Assembly (NCBI GenBank): GCA_031254875.1
Contig: JAIRTW010000056.1
Span: forward strand, 1-64,000
Direction of reading: 5' to 3'
From: Candidatus Bathycorpusculum termitum
Lineage (GTDB): Archaea > Thermoproteota > Bathyarchaeia > Bathyarchaeales > Bathycorpusculaceae
Length of the DNA: 64,000 nucleotides
Shown here: piece by piece, positions 17,948 to 27,254 of the stretch
Layout of the letters: each line of letters begins with the position of its first letter
Numbering within the stretch: the first letter of the stretch is position 1
Program-made: the position numbers and the translations under genes
The notes under the pieces: model-generated
The model's input: only the letters and a program-made list of their open reading frames with translations
What the model was told of the DNA's origin: nothing
The model's database searches: none

Positions 17948-18472
17948 TTATATATGTTTGCCAGTTGAGGCTGATTTTTTGAGGATTTTACGGTTTGAGC
18001 CGCCGCTGAGGCTATTTGCCAAAAACTCTGCTAAATCTTGCGGCGAAAGATAACGGGGGCCTCGCTCATGGTAAACCTGCAGTTCAAAGGTACCCTTCCC
18101 AAACATCATCCGTAGCATATAGTAATCAAATTTTAGCGCCTGTAGTTTTCCACAGTTGTCCTTGTAATAGCGTATTGCACAGAAAAAATCCAGTATATGT
18201 GCCTGCTCCTTTGAGACATAATCAAGTGCCTTTTTCGCTTGAGCGTCATTGAGAAAGGTAAAACCGTCTGTTTCTGCCAGTCCAAACTCGAAGATAACCA
18301 CGCCGCCTGGTACTGTTGGTATAGTGACTTCTTCAAAGCTAAATTTCTGTCGGTTTAATCCTCCAAAAAACTGGATTAAGCGTTGCTGGAGTTGCCGGCT
18401 TGAAACCATGGCGAGATAACTCTCGGTATGGTGAGCATTAGGGGGAAAATTATCGTAGAAGCCAAGAGTCAA
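17948..18472 (-). CDS. unrecognised soluble protein downstream of an SSSCA1-like gene
   Basis: Up to 174 residues. The track start is a TTG 7 nt after the preceding stop; an ATG at residue 22 (MVSSRQLQQRL) is an alternative. Mixed alpha/beta sequence with no membrane span, ending in a basic tail. Features are a central FFGGLNRQKFSFEEVTIPTV and LVQ-type strands near YHERGPRYLSPQDLAEFL. I cannot name a family. It is in an apparent operon with the zinc-binding protein gene before it. Confidence 0.6.
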   Translation of the reverse strand: MTLGFYDNFPPNAHHTESYLAMVSSRQLQQRLIQFFGGLNRQKFSFEEVTIPTVPGGVVIFEFGLAETDGFTFLNDAQAKKALDYVSKEQAHILDFFCAIRYYKDNCGKLQALKFDYYMLRMMFGKGTFELQVYHERGPRYLSPQDLAEFLANSLSGGSNRKILKKSASTGKHI

Positions 18473-18479
18473 GAGGAGT

Positions 18480-18851
18480 TTAAGCCTTCATTTTCTTGAT
18501 TTTCTCAACACTATTTAGCAGTTCGCTTAGTGCGAGGGTAAGTTTTTGGAGTTCATCTACATCTTGGGTTGCTTCGATTTTGTCCTGTATATCATCGATT
18601 TTACTCATCAGAACGGCTTCAAGCTTATCGTAGGCGTTGCTGTTTTGTGTTGAAACAGCTTGTTTGGGCGGTTCTTCGCCTTCTCGGACTACAACAACTC
18701 TTTTCTCGTCTTTTGCACACCAGAGAAAGCCATCTTTTAGCCGAAACAGTGGTGAAGCGCAGACAGGGCAAGCGAGATCGGTTAAGGTGGCACCCTGCCG
18801 TAGCAACTCTGCCATGCGCTTGATTGGGCTGTCTTCTTTATCTTGTTGCAT
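18480..18851 (-). CDS. SSSCA1 / UPF0148-type zinc-binding protein
   Basis: 123 residues. RMAELLRQGATLTDLACPVC...LFRLKDGFLWCAKDEK matches the Sjogren's/scleroderma autoantigen 1 (Auto_anti-p27) family, with a zinc site formed by CPVC and a later cysteine plus acidic or histidine ligand. The C-terminal third is a heptad-like helix (KLEAVLMSKIDDIQDKIEA) that probably oligomerises. Function in archaea is unknown. First gene of a two-gene operon, divergent from the UPF0147 gene with about 80 nt between them. Confidence 0.75.
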   Translation of the reverse strand: MQQDKEDSPIKRMAELLRQGATLTDLACPVCASPLFRLKDGFLWCAKDEKRVVVVREGEEPPKQAVSTQNSNAYDKLEAVLMSKIDDIQDKIEATQDVDELQKLTLALSELLNSVEKIKKMKA

Positions 18852-18932
18852 GTTAAACCCTGAAAGTAAATACGTATAAATACATATATAACTTGATTAC
18901 TGCGAAGAGACAATAAAACGGGGAACCATTTT

Positions 18933-19211
18933 ATGGTGCGTAAGAAGAAAACTGAAGAATATGAAGCAAAGATCAAGCAGGCACTGGTTGTGCTAGGTGA
19001 AGTCTCTGAAGACAGCACGACGCCGCGTAACATACGCCGAAGCGCCAAAGATGCTATGAACGCTCTGCAAAGTAACGAATACACGCCGGCTGTGAAGGCT
19101 TCAAACGCGGTTGCCTTGTTGGATGAGATACTTCAAGACCCCAACATGCCGCCTTATACAAGGGTTAAACTCTGGAACGTCATGAGTTTTATAGAAGCCA
19201 TAAAAGATTAG
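18933..19211 (+). CDS. UPF0147 family protein
   Basis: 92 residues, all-helical. VLGEVSEDSTTPRNIRRSAKDAM and PNMPPYTRVKLWNVMSFIEAI are hallmarks of UPF0147, a small protein found almost throughout archaea with no assigned function. Length and ends match the family. The start follows a short TATA-containing spacer shared with the SSSCA1 operon. Confidence 0.9.
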   Translation: MVRKKKTEEYEAKIKQALVVLGEVSEDSTTPRNIRRSAKDAMNALQSNEYTPAVKASNAVALLDEILQDPNMPPYTRVKLWNVMSFIEAIKD

Positions 19212-19525
19212 TACAGTGCATTGAGGCTACTCTTTTCTTTTTCAGAATACTTCTAACGTTCATTTCTGTAATGCATTCAAAACTAAACTGGATCTGCATA
19301 TTCCACAGTAATCCTAACTGAACTCAGTCACGAGTAGCAATAAACAAAAACTGTATACTATTATAATTAGCTAGTAGTCATGAAACCGGTATCGACGGTG
19401 CTTATAATTTCTATCTAAATATTGTCCTTTTTTATTTTTCACCTATAGCGGCGTGCTTATTTTGCCTGTTTAGGTATGATGAAAAATAAAGGGTGTAAAG
19501 TGAATACTTTAACCTGTTTGTCTGT
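19212..19525. other. spacer between convergent genes, no gene seen
   Basis: About 310 nt between the 3' ends of the UPF0147 gene and the PadR-type regulator. Several T-runs (CTACTCTTTTCTTTTTC just after the UPF0147 stop) could serve as an archaeal terminator. Nothing else is supported. Confidence 0.4.
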
Positions 19526-19990
19526 TTAGCGGTTTTCTAAATTGCTTGCTTGTTTGTATGATTGAGCGCAGTGGATACAGCAGAACGTCCTTTCGGTACC
19601 GTTGATGGTTTCGTGATAGACGCCTTCGTAGATTTTGCAGTTACAGTGGGTACAGCCGTGAAGGCGGGGTTCAATGGCGGTGGAGATAAGTTCGACAAAG
19701 CGTTTGAAGAGGTTGGTGCAGAGTTCTTTGCCTGTTTCAGTTAACTCGAAATTTTTACGTTTCTTCTCTCCCACCATCTTTGCGGTATGTTTGACGTAGC
19801 CTTTTTCTTCGAGTTGCTGGAGAAAGGGATAGACGAGGCTGGGGCTAATTTCTTTTTTGACTTGGTATTTAAATTGACTTATGATGTTGTAGCCGTGAGT
19901 GGGACCCTTGTAGAGTATGGTGAGTATATAGAAGCGACTGAAGTCACTGATTAATTCATCCATACCTTCGGCATTTTCATCTTTAGCCAT
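19526..19990 (-). CDS. PadR-family regulator with a C-terminal TRASH-like zinc site
   Basis: 154 residues. Residues 15-95 form a PadR winged helix (SRFYILTILYKGPTHGYNII, then PSLVYPFLQQLEEKGYV). The last 50 residues carry CTHCNCKIYEG and a TFCCIHCAQSY end, the cysteine pattern of TRASH-type metal-binding domains. The usual PadR C-terminal dimerisation helix is short. The fusion suggests a metal- or redox-sensing repressor; that is inference. It is divergent from the FAD dehydrogenase gene, a candidate target. AT-rich sequence with TTTAGATATTAAATG lies just upstream and may hold its operator. Confidence 0.8.
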   Translation of the reverse strand: MAKDENAEGMDELISDFSRFYILTILYKGPTHGYNIISQFKYQVKKEISPSLVYPFLQQLEEKGYVKHTAKMVGEKKRKNFELTETGKELCTNLFKRFVELISTAIEPRLHGCTHCNCKIYEGVYHETINGTERTFCCIHCAQSYKQASNLENR

Positions 19991-20149
19991 AACACATCCC
20001 GTGATAATAGAAACACTTTAGATATTAAATGTTTAAGATATGTATCCTAAAAATACAAAGTACGCCAGTTTAATCCAAGCAACAAATGGCGCTAACAGTT
20101 ATATGTGAGCTGCGGTATCTACTTTTGGGTTCCAGAGGGATATAGGCCT

Positions 20150-21535
20150 TTGAAATATGACGTAATTATCGTGGGCGCAGGCCCCGCAGGCATCTTCTCA
20201 GCATTAGAACTAACCGAATATACAAACCTTAACGTCCTTGTTATTGACCGGGGCACAGACATCGACAAACGCAAATGCCCCTCAAAACGCGGCTTTGAAT
20301 GCGTTAACTGCGAACCATGCGCAGTACTCTCAGGTTGGGGCGGTGCAGGCGCCTACAGCGATGGTAAACTCACCCTATCCACCGAAGTCGGCGGATGGTT
20401 AAACCAATACGTCTCCACCAAAGAACTACAAGATCTCGTCAAGTACTGCGATGAAATCTACCTTAAATTCGGTGCCAGCAAAGAAGTCTACGGTATCGAC
20501 ATCAAACAAGTCGATGAAATCGAACGCCAAGCATCATTGGCTGGATTAAAACTTATCAAACAAGAAGTTCGACACATGGGCACCGACCGTTGCCTAGAAA
20601 CACTCAAACGCATGCGGGAATACCTCGGCAACAAAATCACATTTATGCCCAAAACTGACGTAAAGGGGCTTATCGCCGAAAACAATATCATCCAAGGCAT
20701 TGAAACCGTGGACGGCGAAAAAATCGCGGCTAAATATGTGATTATCGCACCGGGCAGAAGCGGTGCTGAGTGGTTGCAAACTGAAGCACAGGTCCGCGGC
20801 TTAAAAACCGTTAACAACCCCGTAGACATCGGCGTCCGTGTCGAATTGCTGGCTTCGGTTATGGAAAAACTTACCAAAGTCCTCTATGAACCAAAATTGG
20901 TTTACTTCTCTAGGTCATTCGATGATCAAGTCCGTACCTTCTGTGTTTCCCCCTATGGCGAAGTCACCACCGAATCCTACGACGGTGTCCTAACCGTCAA
21001 CGGCGGTAGCCAGGCAGAAACTAAAACCGCTAACACCAACTTTGCGATTCTAGTCAGCACCCAGTTCACAGAACCATTCAAAGAGCCTATTGCATACGGT
21101 AAATACATCGCGCGGCTCAGCAACCTGCTCAGTGGCGGTGTCATGGTGCAGCGTCTCGGTGACCTCAACCACGGTAGGCGTAGTACGCCAGAGCGCATAA
21201 CTCACAGCGTTGTCACTCCCACCCTCAAAAACGCTACCCCCGGTGACCTCAGCTTTGTCTTACCCTACCGTTACATAACTGACATCCGTGAAATGCTCGA
21301 AGCCCTTGACAAAATTGTCCCCGGAGCCGCATCGCCAGAAACCCTGCTATATGGTGTCGAAGTCAAATTCTATTCGTCTCATCTGCAACTAAATCATGCC
21401 TTGGAAAGTCGAATCCAGAACATGTTCACAATCGGTGATGGCGCGGGCGTCACCCGTGGCTTAATACAAGCCTCCGCCTCCGGTGTCATTGTTGCCAGAG
21501 AAATTCTCAAACGAGAAAAACTATTGAAGGTATAA
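20150..21535 (+). CDS. FAD-dependent dehydrogenase (COG2509-like)
   Basis: 461 residues from the TTG at 20150, 9 nt after GAGGGA; the track start at 20105 adds a leader before the FAD loop. YDVIIVGAGPAGIFSALEL is the N-terminal dinucleotide motif and FTIGDGAGVTRGLIQASASG near the end completes the FAD site. A conserved cysteine-rich stretch (KRGFECVNCEPCAVLSGWGG) follows the first strand. It belongs to the poorly characterised FAD dehydrogenases related to geranylgeranyl-reductase/BaiN-like proteins. The substrate is unknown. It is followed after 6 nt by the zinc-ribbon gene, so it may lead that operon. Confidence 0.82.
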   Translation: MKYDVIIVGAGPAGIFSALELTEYTNLNVLVIDRGTDIDKRKCPSKRGFECVNCEPCAVLSGWGGAGAYSDGKLTLSTEVGGWLNQYVSTKELQDLVKYCDEIYLKFGASKEVYGIDIKQVDEIERQASLAGLKLIKQEVRHMGTDRCLETLKRMREYLGNKITFMPKTDVKGLIAENNIIQGIETVDGEKIAAKYVIIAPGRSGAEWLQTEAQVRGLKTVNNPVDIGVRVELLASVMEKLTKVLYEPKLVYFSRSFDDQVRTFCVSPYGEVTTESYDGVLTVNGGSQAETKTANTNFAILVSTQFTEPFKEPIAYGKYIARLSNLLSGGVMVQRLGDLNHGRRSTPERITHSVVTPTLKNATPGDLSFVLPYRYITDIREMLEALDKIVPGAASPETLLYGVEVKFYSSHLQLNHALESRIQNMFTIGDGAGVTRGLIQASASGVIVAREILKREKLLKV

Positions 21536-21541
21536 GCAAAC

Positions 21542-22285
21542 ATGGCTGTGGCTCAGAACATCAGTTGTTCGCATTGCGGTGCACCTGTGGAGTTCAAGCC
21601 AGGCGAAATCATAGCTACCTGCAAGTACTGTGGTTTCACAACCGTTATAGAAACCGGGAAAGCCTTCAACTTTGAGCATTCTGTTCTTCCCAATCGCTAC
21701 ACCCCTGCGCAGATGGAGGATCTAGTGCGGGACTGGATGCGTTCGGGCTTCATGAAACCCAGTGATTTGGCAAAGAAGTCCAAAATTATCGAAAAAAACC
21801 TCACCTACCTGCCATTTTGGATAGCGTCTGTGGAGGCCTCAACCAAATACAAGGGTATCTTTGAACGTATAGCCCCCCCAATAGTTAAAGAAGGCGAAAT
21901 CAAAAAGGAATACAATTGGTTAGTGCTGGCAAGGCAGGCCTCAGATTTTCCTACTCGTGCCTACAACGTTCCCTTGGAGGGCAAAGTGCCCTATGATTTC
22001 CGCAAGATCGAAGGCTTCGCTAAACTGCTAAACAGTGAGATGGAACGAGACCAGGCATTGGTGGTTGCACGCCAGCAGATTGATGTCCATCATCGTTTTC
22101 TGCTCCAGCAGGATATCGATCGCATTGTTGAAGCCTCTACCACTGTAACACTCAAACAGCTGGTGTATCTACATGCGCCTGTATGGTTCATCAGGTATGA
22201 GTATAAGGGTAACCTCTATCAGATAATCATCGACGGCGCAAAAGGTATGGTCCTTAAGGGTGACATTCCAAACCGCAAGTTCTAG
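21542..22285 (+). CDS. zinc-ribbon protein of the PspA/SPFH operon
   Basis: 247 residues. A treble-clef-like ribbon CSHCGAPVEFKPGEIIATCKYCG occupies residues 9-32. The remainder is a globular alpha/beta region with two similar parts (FWIASVEASTKYKGIF and APVWFIRYEYKGNLYQIII), suggesting an internal duplication. No membrane span. The position before PspA-like and SPFH genes recalls the zinc-ribbon members (YdjG-like) of bacterial pspA-ydjGHI operons. That comparison rests on gene order and domain type, not on alignment. Confidence 0.65.
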   Translation: MAVAQNISCSHCGAPVEFKPGEIIATCKYCGFTTVIETGKAFNFEHSVLPNRYTPAQMEDLVRDWMRSGFMKPSDLAKKSKIIEKNLTYLPFWIASVEASTKYKGIFERIAPPIVKEGEIKKEYNWLVLARQASDFPTRAYNVPLEGKVPYDFRKIEGFAKLLNSEMERDQALVVARQQIDVHHRFLLQQDIDRIVEASTTVTLKQLVYLHAPVWFIRYEYKGNLYQIIIDGAKGMVLKGDIPNRKF

Positions 22286-22343
22286 CTAACATTTAAAAGC
22301 GAGCGTTTTTTATAACGAATTGAAAACATGGGAGGAAGTGGAA

Positions 22344-22883
22344 ATGAGCGAAAATAAAGATATGTATGCCCAAGCGAAAAGCCAAATGAGGCTTTCTGAG
22401 CGCATAGTAGCGGCGCTTCCTGGGTTCCGCGGCTATAAAGAAAAAGAACTCCGACGGGAATCCGACAAGTTAGTCAGAACTCATCTCGCACTCAAACTGT
22501 CTCGAGGCAAAAATAATGTCAGAACGATTGCCCAAAAAATCGCGGATAAACGTTATCTTGACGTCTTAACCGACATCGACCGTTTAACCGCAAAGATGGA
22601 TCGCATAACCGAAAAAGTTAACCATGCATCATACGGTTACGCAGGCTTCTTTGACATAGTTAAAATCCAAGAAGAAAACCTTGACCGCATGATAGCCTAC
22701 GATAACCAGCTTATTGACAGTGTCAACACCTTAACCGACCAAATTGACACACTAAAAGCTCAGCTCATAGACGGTGACTACACCAACCTTAAAGACAAAA
22801 TTCAAACCGTAACCGACAAATTCGAGCTACTCGAAGACGTGTTTGATAAACGCCAAGAGGTCATCAAAGGAGTGCATGTCTAA
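22344..22883 (+). CDS. PspA-like coiled-coil protein
   Basis: 179 residues from the ATG at 22344, 7 nt after GGAGGA; the track start at 22320 is a TTG. Almost wholly helical and charged, with long heptad stretches (VLTDIDRLTAKMDRITEKV, then NQLIDSVNTLTDQIDTLKAQ). ALPGFRGYKEKELRRESDKLVR near the start resembles an amphipathic membrane-contacting helix followed by a hairpin coil. This suits a PspA/ESCRT-III-like scaffold but I cannot prove homology. The stop overlaps the SPFH start (TAATG), so translation is coupled. Confidence 0.5.
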   Translation: MSENKDMYAQAKSQMRLSERIVAALPGFRGYKEKELRRESDKLVRTHLALKLSRGKNNVRTIAQKIADKRYLDVLTDIDRLTAKMDRITEKVNHASYGYAGFFDIVKIQEENLDRMIAYDNQLIDSVNTLTDQIDTLKAQLIDGDYTNLKDKIQTVTDKFELLEDVFDKRQEVIKGVHV

Positions 22884-23860
22884 TGCCACAAGTTATTGAA
22901 TGGACAAACGCTGGTGCAGATGATATTGTCTGGCGCTACCCCCAAGAGGACATAACATGGGGTGCCCAGCTTATTGTCCGCGAATACGAGTTGGCAGTGT
23001 TCTTCCGTGATGGCAAAGCCTATGACGTGTTCCAAGCCGGCAGGCACACTCTAACCACCCTAAATTTGCCCCTGCTTACCGGTTTACTGACAAGACTGGC
23101 AGGGTTTGGCGGCAATAAACCGTTCAAATCCACGGTCTTATTCATCAGTACCAAAATATTCGCCGGCAAATGGGGAACACGCGCGCAGACCACCGAGCTT
23201 GCACCCCTACAGGTATATGGCCAGTTTTGGTTCAAAGTAGCCGACTCTACCCTGTTTGTTAACGAAGTTATCGGCGGACAAAAAGCCTACACCACTGATA
23301 GTGTCAACAGTTTCCTCCGTGGCTTTCTTAACGAAAAAATCATCACCGAACTCAGTCACTATGACCTTGTATCCGTATTCACTCGCTTAAACGAAACTTC
23401 TAGTATCGTCAAAAATACGCTAATCGACTACTTCAAACGTGTCGGTATCGAACTCACCGACCTCCGCTTCGAAGGTATCGATACCACGCCCGAATACCGA
23501 GAACGCCTCTTCTGGCTTAAAACTGGTAACACCGCAGCCGGCGACGTATTACGCATGGAGACTTTGAAGAGCTCAGCCGAATCTCTTGGTAAAGGTGGCG
23601 GCTCAGGAGCGATGGGTGCAGGTATGGTACTTATCCCACAAATCATGAACCAACAAGGAGCCCCCCAAGTAGCGCCAGCGGCGGCCCTAGTTATCTGTCC
23701 TAAATGTGGAGAAAAAGTGCCCGCGACCAGCAAATTCTGTCCCAGTTGCGGAACTAACCTCACTCCGCCAAGCCAGCAGGCGATGACCTGCCCCAACTGT
23801 GGCAAATCTATCCCCGCTCACAGCAAATTCTGCCCAGAATGTGGACACAAAACCAGCTAG
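22883..23860 (+). CDS. SPFH/band-7 domain protein with two C-terminal zinc ribbons
   Basis: 325 residues. Residues 1-220 are an SPFH domain of the 'virion core protein' (YdjI-like) type: VIEWTNAGADDIVWRYPQED, REYELAVFFRDGKAYDVFQAG, GRHTLTTLNLPLLTGLL. A glycine-rich linker follows, then two zinc ribbons (CPKCGEKVPATSKFCPSCG and CPNCGKSIPAHSKFCPECG), 18 of 19 spacing positions shared, so the ribbon was duplicated. No signal peptide. It probably oligomerises at the membrane face. Coupled to the PspA-like gene by an overlapping stop/start. Confidence 0.8.
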   Translation: MPQVIEWTNAGADDIVWRYPQEDITWGAQLIVREYELAVFFRDGKAYDVFQAGRHTLTTLNLPLLTGLLTRLAGFGGNKPFKSTVLFISTKIFAGKWGTRAQTTELAPLQVYGQFWFKVADSTLFVNEVIGGQKAYTTDSVNSFLRGFLNEKIITELSHYDLVSVFTRLNETSSIVKNTLIDYFKRVGIELTDLRFEGIDTTPEYRERLFWLKTGNTAAGDVLRMETLKSSAESLGKGGGSGAMGAGMVLIPQIMNQQGAPQVAPAAALVICPKCGEKVPATSKFCPSCGTNLTPPSQQAMTCPNCGKSIPAHSKFCPECGHKTS

Positions 23861-23871
23861 GCGTCAAAGTC

Positions 23872-24213
23872 ATGGGCTCTGAACAAAAACGAACCCTGCT
23901 GACCCTCGGCTTTTTCTTTCTTGCTATCACAGTTGCCATACTGTTCCACGCTGTCGGGTTCATCAATTGGACACTGATTGTGCCGGTGGTGTTCGTGTTT
24001 TGTGGTTTATGGTTGCTTGCCCTTGGTGCCATACGTATGGGTAAAACTGAACGGTATGAGCGTAGTGGCTTCAGCACCATTATGTTTGGGCTGATAACGC
24101 TCGCCGTGGGCGGTGCTTGGTTTGTCTTTACCATCAACTGGCTCTACTCAGTGGTCGTTATACTGCTGGTTGTTGCCGCCTTAGCCATTGTGGCAGCGCT
24201 CCAACACAAATAA
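23872..24213 (+). CDS. small four-helix membrane protein
   Basis: 113 residues from the ATG at 23872; the track ATG at 23839 would overlap the SPFH end. Four predicted spans (LLTLGFFFLAITVAILFHAVG, WTLIVPVVFVFCGLWLLALG, MFGLITLAVGGAWFVFTI, VVVILLVVAALAIVAAL) with a basic loop KTERYERSG between the second and third. No family recognised. Last gene of the zinc-ribbon/PspA/SPFH group, so it could be the membrane anchor of that system (inference). Confidence 0.65.
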   Translation: MGSEQKRTLLTLGFFFLAITVAILFHAVGFINWTLIVPVVFVFCGLWLLALGAIRMGKTERYERSGFSTIMFGLITLAVGGAWFVFTINWLYSVVVILLVVAALAIVAALQHK

Positions 24214-24336
24214 CCTTTTCTTTTATATTTTCAAATGTAAACATGGAAAGTTATCAGAAATAACGTTAACTGTGGCGTATAAAATCATGCCATACGTAAG
24301 TAACAAAAAAGAAGAAAGGTTGGTTTTTGACCTTTT

Positions 24337-26883
24337 TTATGGCCGTTTTCTGATTGCCATCAAGAGAACTATGGCTACAATTATTATGGTTATGATGATT
24401 GCGGCTACACCTGATAGGATGTAGGTTTCAATGGGTGACGGGGCGGTTTGTGTTTGTGGTTCGGGTGTTGCAGGTGCGTGGTCAACAACAAATGAGGAGA
24501 TTGCGTTTGAGGGCCAGTAGGATTCGCTGCCTGCGAATGAGGCGTAGACTGTGTATGCGCCTTCGATGTCTGGTTTCCAGTTGATGCTGAAGAATCCGTC
24601 AGCGGTTGTTGTTTCACCGATTTCTCGGTAGTTGTTATTTCTGTCGACAACGCTGATGGTAACTGGAACACCAACTGTATTGGATGGGCGGGGTTTTTGC
24701 ATGTAGACATATTCCATCCATGCGCCTTGGCTCTCATCAGAGACTGCTGGTACACCTGAGGGGAATCTTGCTGTCTGTTCTGGTTGTTGTGTTCCTGCGG
24801 AAATGTCCATAACGGTTCCTCTGATTACTATGGAGTTACCAAGTGCAGTCGAGGTCATGGGTGCTTCGACTGTTAATGCACTTGGGCCTTTGCCGATTGC
24901 GGTGATTTGGTGGTTGTAGCAGTTGTTAAATACATAGACACCGTCTGCGGTTGCAGCGTATGTACGTCCTGGGAAGCCTCCGTAGCCCATTATACTCCAG
25001 AGTTCTTCACCGGTGGTTGTGTTGAGTGCACGTAGTTTTGCGCCTTTCCAGAGGGGTGAGTCGGGTGAATGTTCGCCTGTTTCAACATATACTTTGCCGT
25101 CAGCAACTAGGGTGATGAATTGCGGGTAGTATCCGTATGCTGTTTGGAAGCCAGAGGACGTGCTGTTTTTGGGGTTAGACCGATCGTTGCCGTTTGTCCA
25201 CAGTAGAGAGCCATCTTTGGTATCATAACCATAGACTACTCCACCCATACCCGCGTGGTAGAGGCGCCCGTAGGCAATCATGAATAGTTGACCTGCGAAG
25301 GTTCCGTCGAAGTATTCATAGTCAGAAACGTCTGCGATTGGTTTGGTTGTCCAGAGGTAGTTGCCGTTATCTAAGCTATAGCCTTGGAAAACCATGGTTT
25401 CTTTGTCCCGTAGGACAAATACACGGTTTATTGGGTCAACCGTTGGCAGTCTTCGGGTAACGCCATCTGGTGCTGAATAGTTTTTCATCCACAGTAGTGC
25501 TCCACGGTTTTCTGGTTTTAGGCTGATTGCCCACATGGTGTAGGGATTTGGGGTTTGGAAATCAGCGAATGATGGTAAGCTGGTGCTGCCCACTAGTATG
25601 TCATTGTATAATGCGAATTGTGCTGAAGTGCCGGTAGGTATGGATGAGGGGATGGTAATGTTCCAATCGTAACAGGAAGCTAGATTTGCGACTGCTGTTG
25701 CCGGTTGACCGATGGCTGTGCCTGAAACTGGCCAGATGACCTTAGAAGAGTTCCACTGAGCTAACCAGCGGTTTCCAATATCTAGCTGGTAGCGTAGGAT
25801 TTCTCCGTTGGGTCCCATATTTGCTGTGCCCGAGGGAACGCCTGTGACGTTGATTCTGAGTTGTCCTGTGACGGGGTCATATCCATATCCGAAGTTGTTT
25901 GTGAAAAGCATACCGGGTGGAACAACGCCATGCTGATTTTCGCTGTTGAAGTCGTAGAGGTAGCCAAAGCTTGGTGCAGAACTGCCGCTCACACCAATTT
26001 TGTCGCTGTACCATAATTCTTTGCCTGTGCGTAAGTCGACAGACATGTAGCCTCCGCCTGAGGGAGTGTTCTGTACTGGTAACCCGTAGAAGAGTCTTCC
26101 GTTCATGATGATGGGATTAGCAAATCTTGCTTGGTATGCGAGGCCTGAGAAGAACATGTTACCTTCGTTGCCGAGTTTGCTTCCGCCTACCACTCCGCCT
26201 TCATCGATGGATTTTGTCCAGATGATGTGGGCGCTGTTGGGGGCGATGCCGTCAGGTTGAACTCTGATGCCGTTTGCGATGCTTGGGTGAGATTCGCCAA
26301 GCCAGTTAGATGCAACAGACCACCAGTCAGTATTTTGTCCTTCGATGGGACGTGCCCAATATTCTGTTGGAAGGGGATAGCTGGTTATTGCATCTGGCAG
26401 GGGTTCTTCTTGTACCGTCAGCGTTATGGTTTTACTTGTGGCACCTAAGAAAACGTCATTTCTATATGTAGATGAAGCGCTCCAAGTGTAGTTTAGGTCA
26501 GGGTAGCTAAATACAAATGAGTATGTGCCGACTTCTTTAGGTGTAAATTGAATGAACTGTGTTGAAGTTGTGTCAGTAACAATAGGCCATGTCATGGTTT
26601 CGTTGTGCCCATCAGGATGGGTTATTACCAGTTTATAATCGTGGAATCTGACTTCGTTTCCAACGGTAGCGCCCGGTAATACGAGGCCAGCCCACATAAC
26701 AACGTTGACATATTGGCCGACACCGACGGGGTTGGGTTCGACGGCGAGGAAAGCGTAGGTGGGAATGTTCCATGGAGGTGAGTGTGCGGTTGTGCTCTGT
26801 AACAGTACAATTGGTGTTCCGATTGTTATAATTAGCGATATCGCAATCAAAGTAGTCAATATTTTATTTTTTGATGTTTGCAT
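24337..26883 (-). CDS. secreted/anchored PQQ-like beta-propeller protein
   Basis: 848 residues. N-terminal signal peptide (TTLIAISLIITIGTPIVLL), then an immunoglobulin-like domain (about 35-155), a beta-propeller with PQQ-type blades (NGRLFYGLPVQ, VYGYDTKDGSLLWTNG, ALNTTTGEELWSI), another Ig-like domain (GFFSINWKPDIEGAYTVYAS), a Pro/Thr linker and a single C-terminal span (IIITIIIVAIVLLMAI) ending RKRP. It is therefore displayed outside and held by its tail. No PQQ cofactor site can be inferred. It may be an S-layer-associated or sugar-binding surface protein. Confidence 0.78.
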   Translation of the reverse strand: MQTSKNKILTTLIAISLIITIGTPIVLLQSTTAHSPPWNIPTYAFLAVEPNPVGVGQYVNVVMWAGLVLPGATVGNEVRFHDYKLVITHPDGHNETMTWPIVTDTTSTQFIQFTPKEVGTYSFVFSYPDLNYTWSASSTYRNDVFLGATSKTITLTVQEEPLPDAITSYPLPTEYWARPIEGQNTDWWSVASNWLGESHPSIANGIRVQPDGIAPNSAHIIWTKSIDEGGVVGGSKLGNEGNMFFSGLAYQARFANPIIMNGRLFYGLPVQNTPSGGGYMSVDLRTGKELWYSDKIGVSGSSAPSFGYLYDFNSENQHGVVPPGMLFTNNFGYGYDPVTGQLRINVTGVPSGTANMGPNGEILRYQLDIGNRWLAQWNSSKVIWPVSGTAIGQPATAVANLASCYDWNITIPSSIPTGTSAQFALYNDILVGSTSLPSFADFQTPNPYTMWAISLKPENRGALLWMKNYSAPDGVTRRLPTVDPINRVFVLRDKETMVFQGYSLDNGNYLWTTKPIADVSDYEYFDGTFAGQLFMIAYGRLYHAGMGGVVYGYDTKDGSLLWTNGNDRSNPKNSTSSGFQTAYGYYPQFITLVADGKVYVETGEHSPDSPLWKGAKLRALNTTTGEELWSIMGYGGFPGRTYAATADGVYVFNNCYNHQITAIGKGPSALTVEAPMTSTALGNSIVIRGTVMDISAGTQQPEQTARFPSGVPAVSDESQGAWMEYVYMQKPRPSNTVGVPVTISVVDRNNNYREIGETTTADGFFSINWKPDIEGAYTVYASFAGSESYWPSNAISSFVVDHAPATPEPQTQTAPSPIETYILSGVAAIIITIIIVAIVLLMAIRKRP

Positions 26884-27254
26884 TTTTTCTTTTTCTCCAA
26901 ATTTTTATTGAACTATTGAAGTGTATGCTTCTATTATTCAATTGGTCAACATTTGCATCAAGTTAACATTTAACTCTTTGCCCTAAAAGTTAGCTCCAGT
27001 TTAGAAACGCTGTATCCCTCTTCCCAATCAGTAGGATCCAACCTTGAACTACCCATACCCTCTTCAAAAACAAGGTATTTACCAAAATCTACACGTTTTG
27101 AGTATTTGCCGTCTACACGGTTTTATCTGTTGTTTTGCTATCGGTAAATTCACAGGCTATTATGATAACCTTTTCTTGTTTTCACTATCAGTGGTTTGAT
27201 ATTTAGTAGAATCGTATTCTACAAAAACGAGATATGAACTTCTGTTTTTCGGGT
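26884..27254. other. AT-rich spacer upstream of the propeller gene
   Basis: About 370 nt downstream of the methyltransferase gene and upstream of the propeller gene, both on the minus strand. I see T-rich patches, no ORF of note and no clear hairpin. The promoter of the propeller gene should lie in the first 100 nt; AACATTTAACTC is only weakly TATA-like. Confidence 0.35.
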
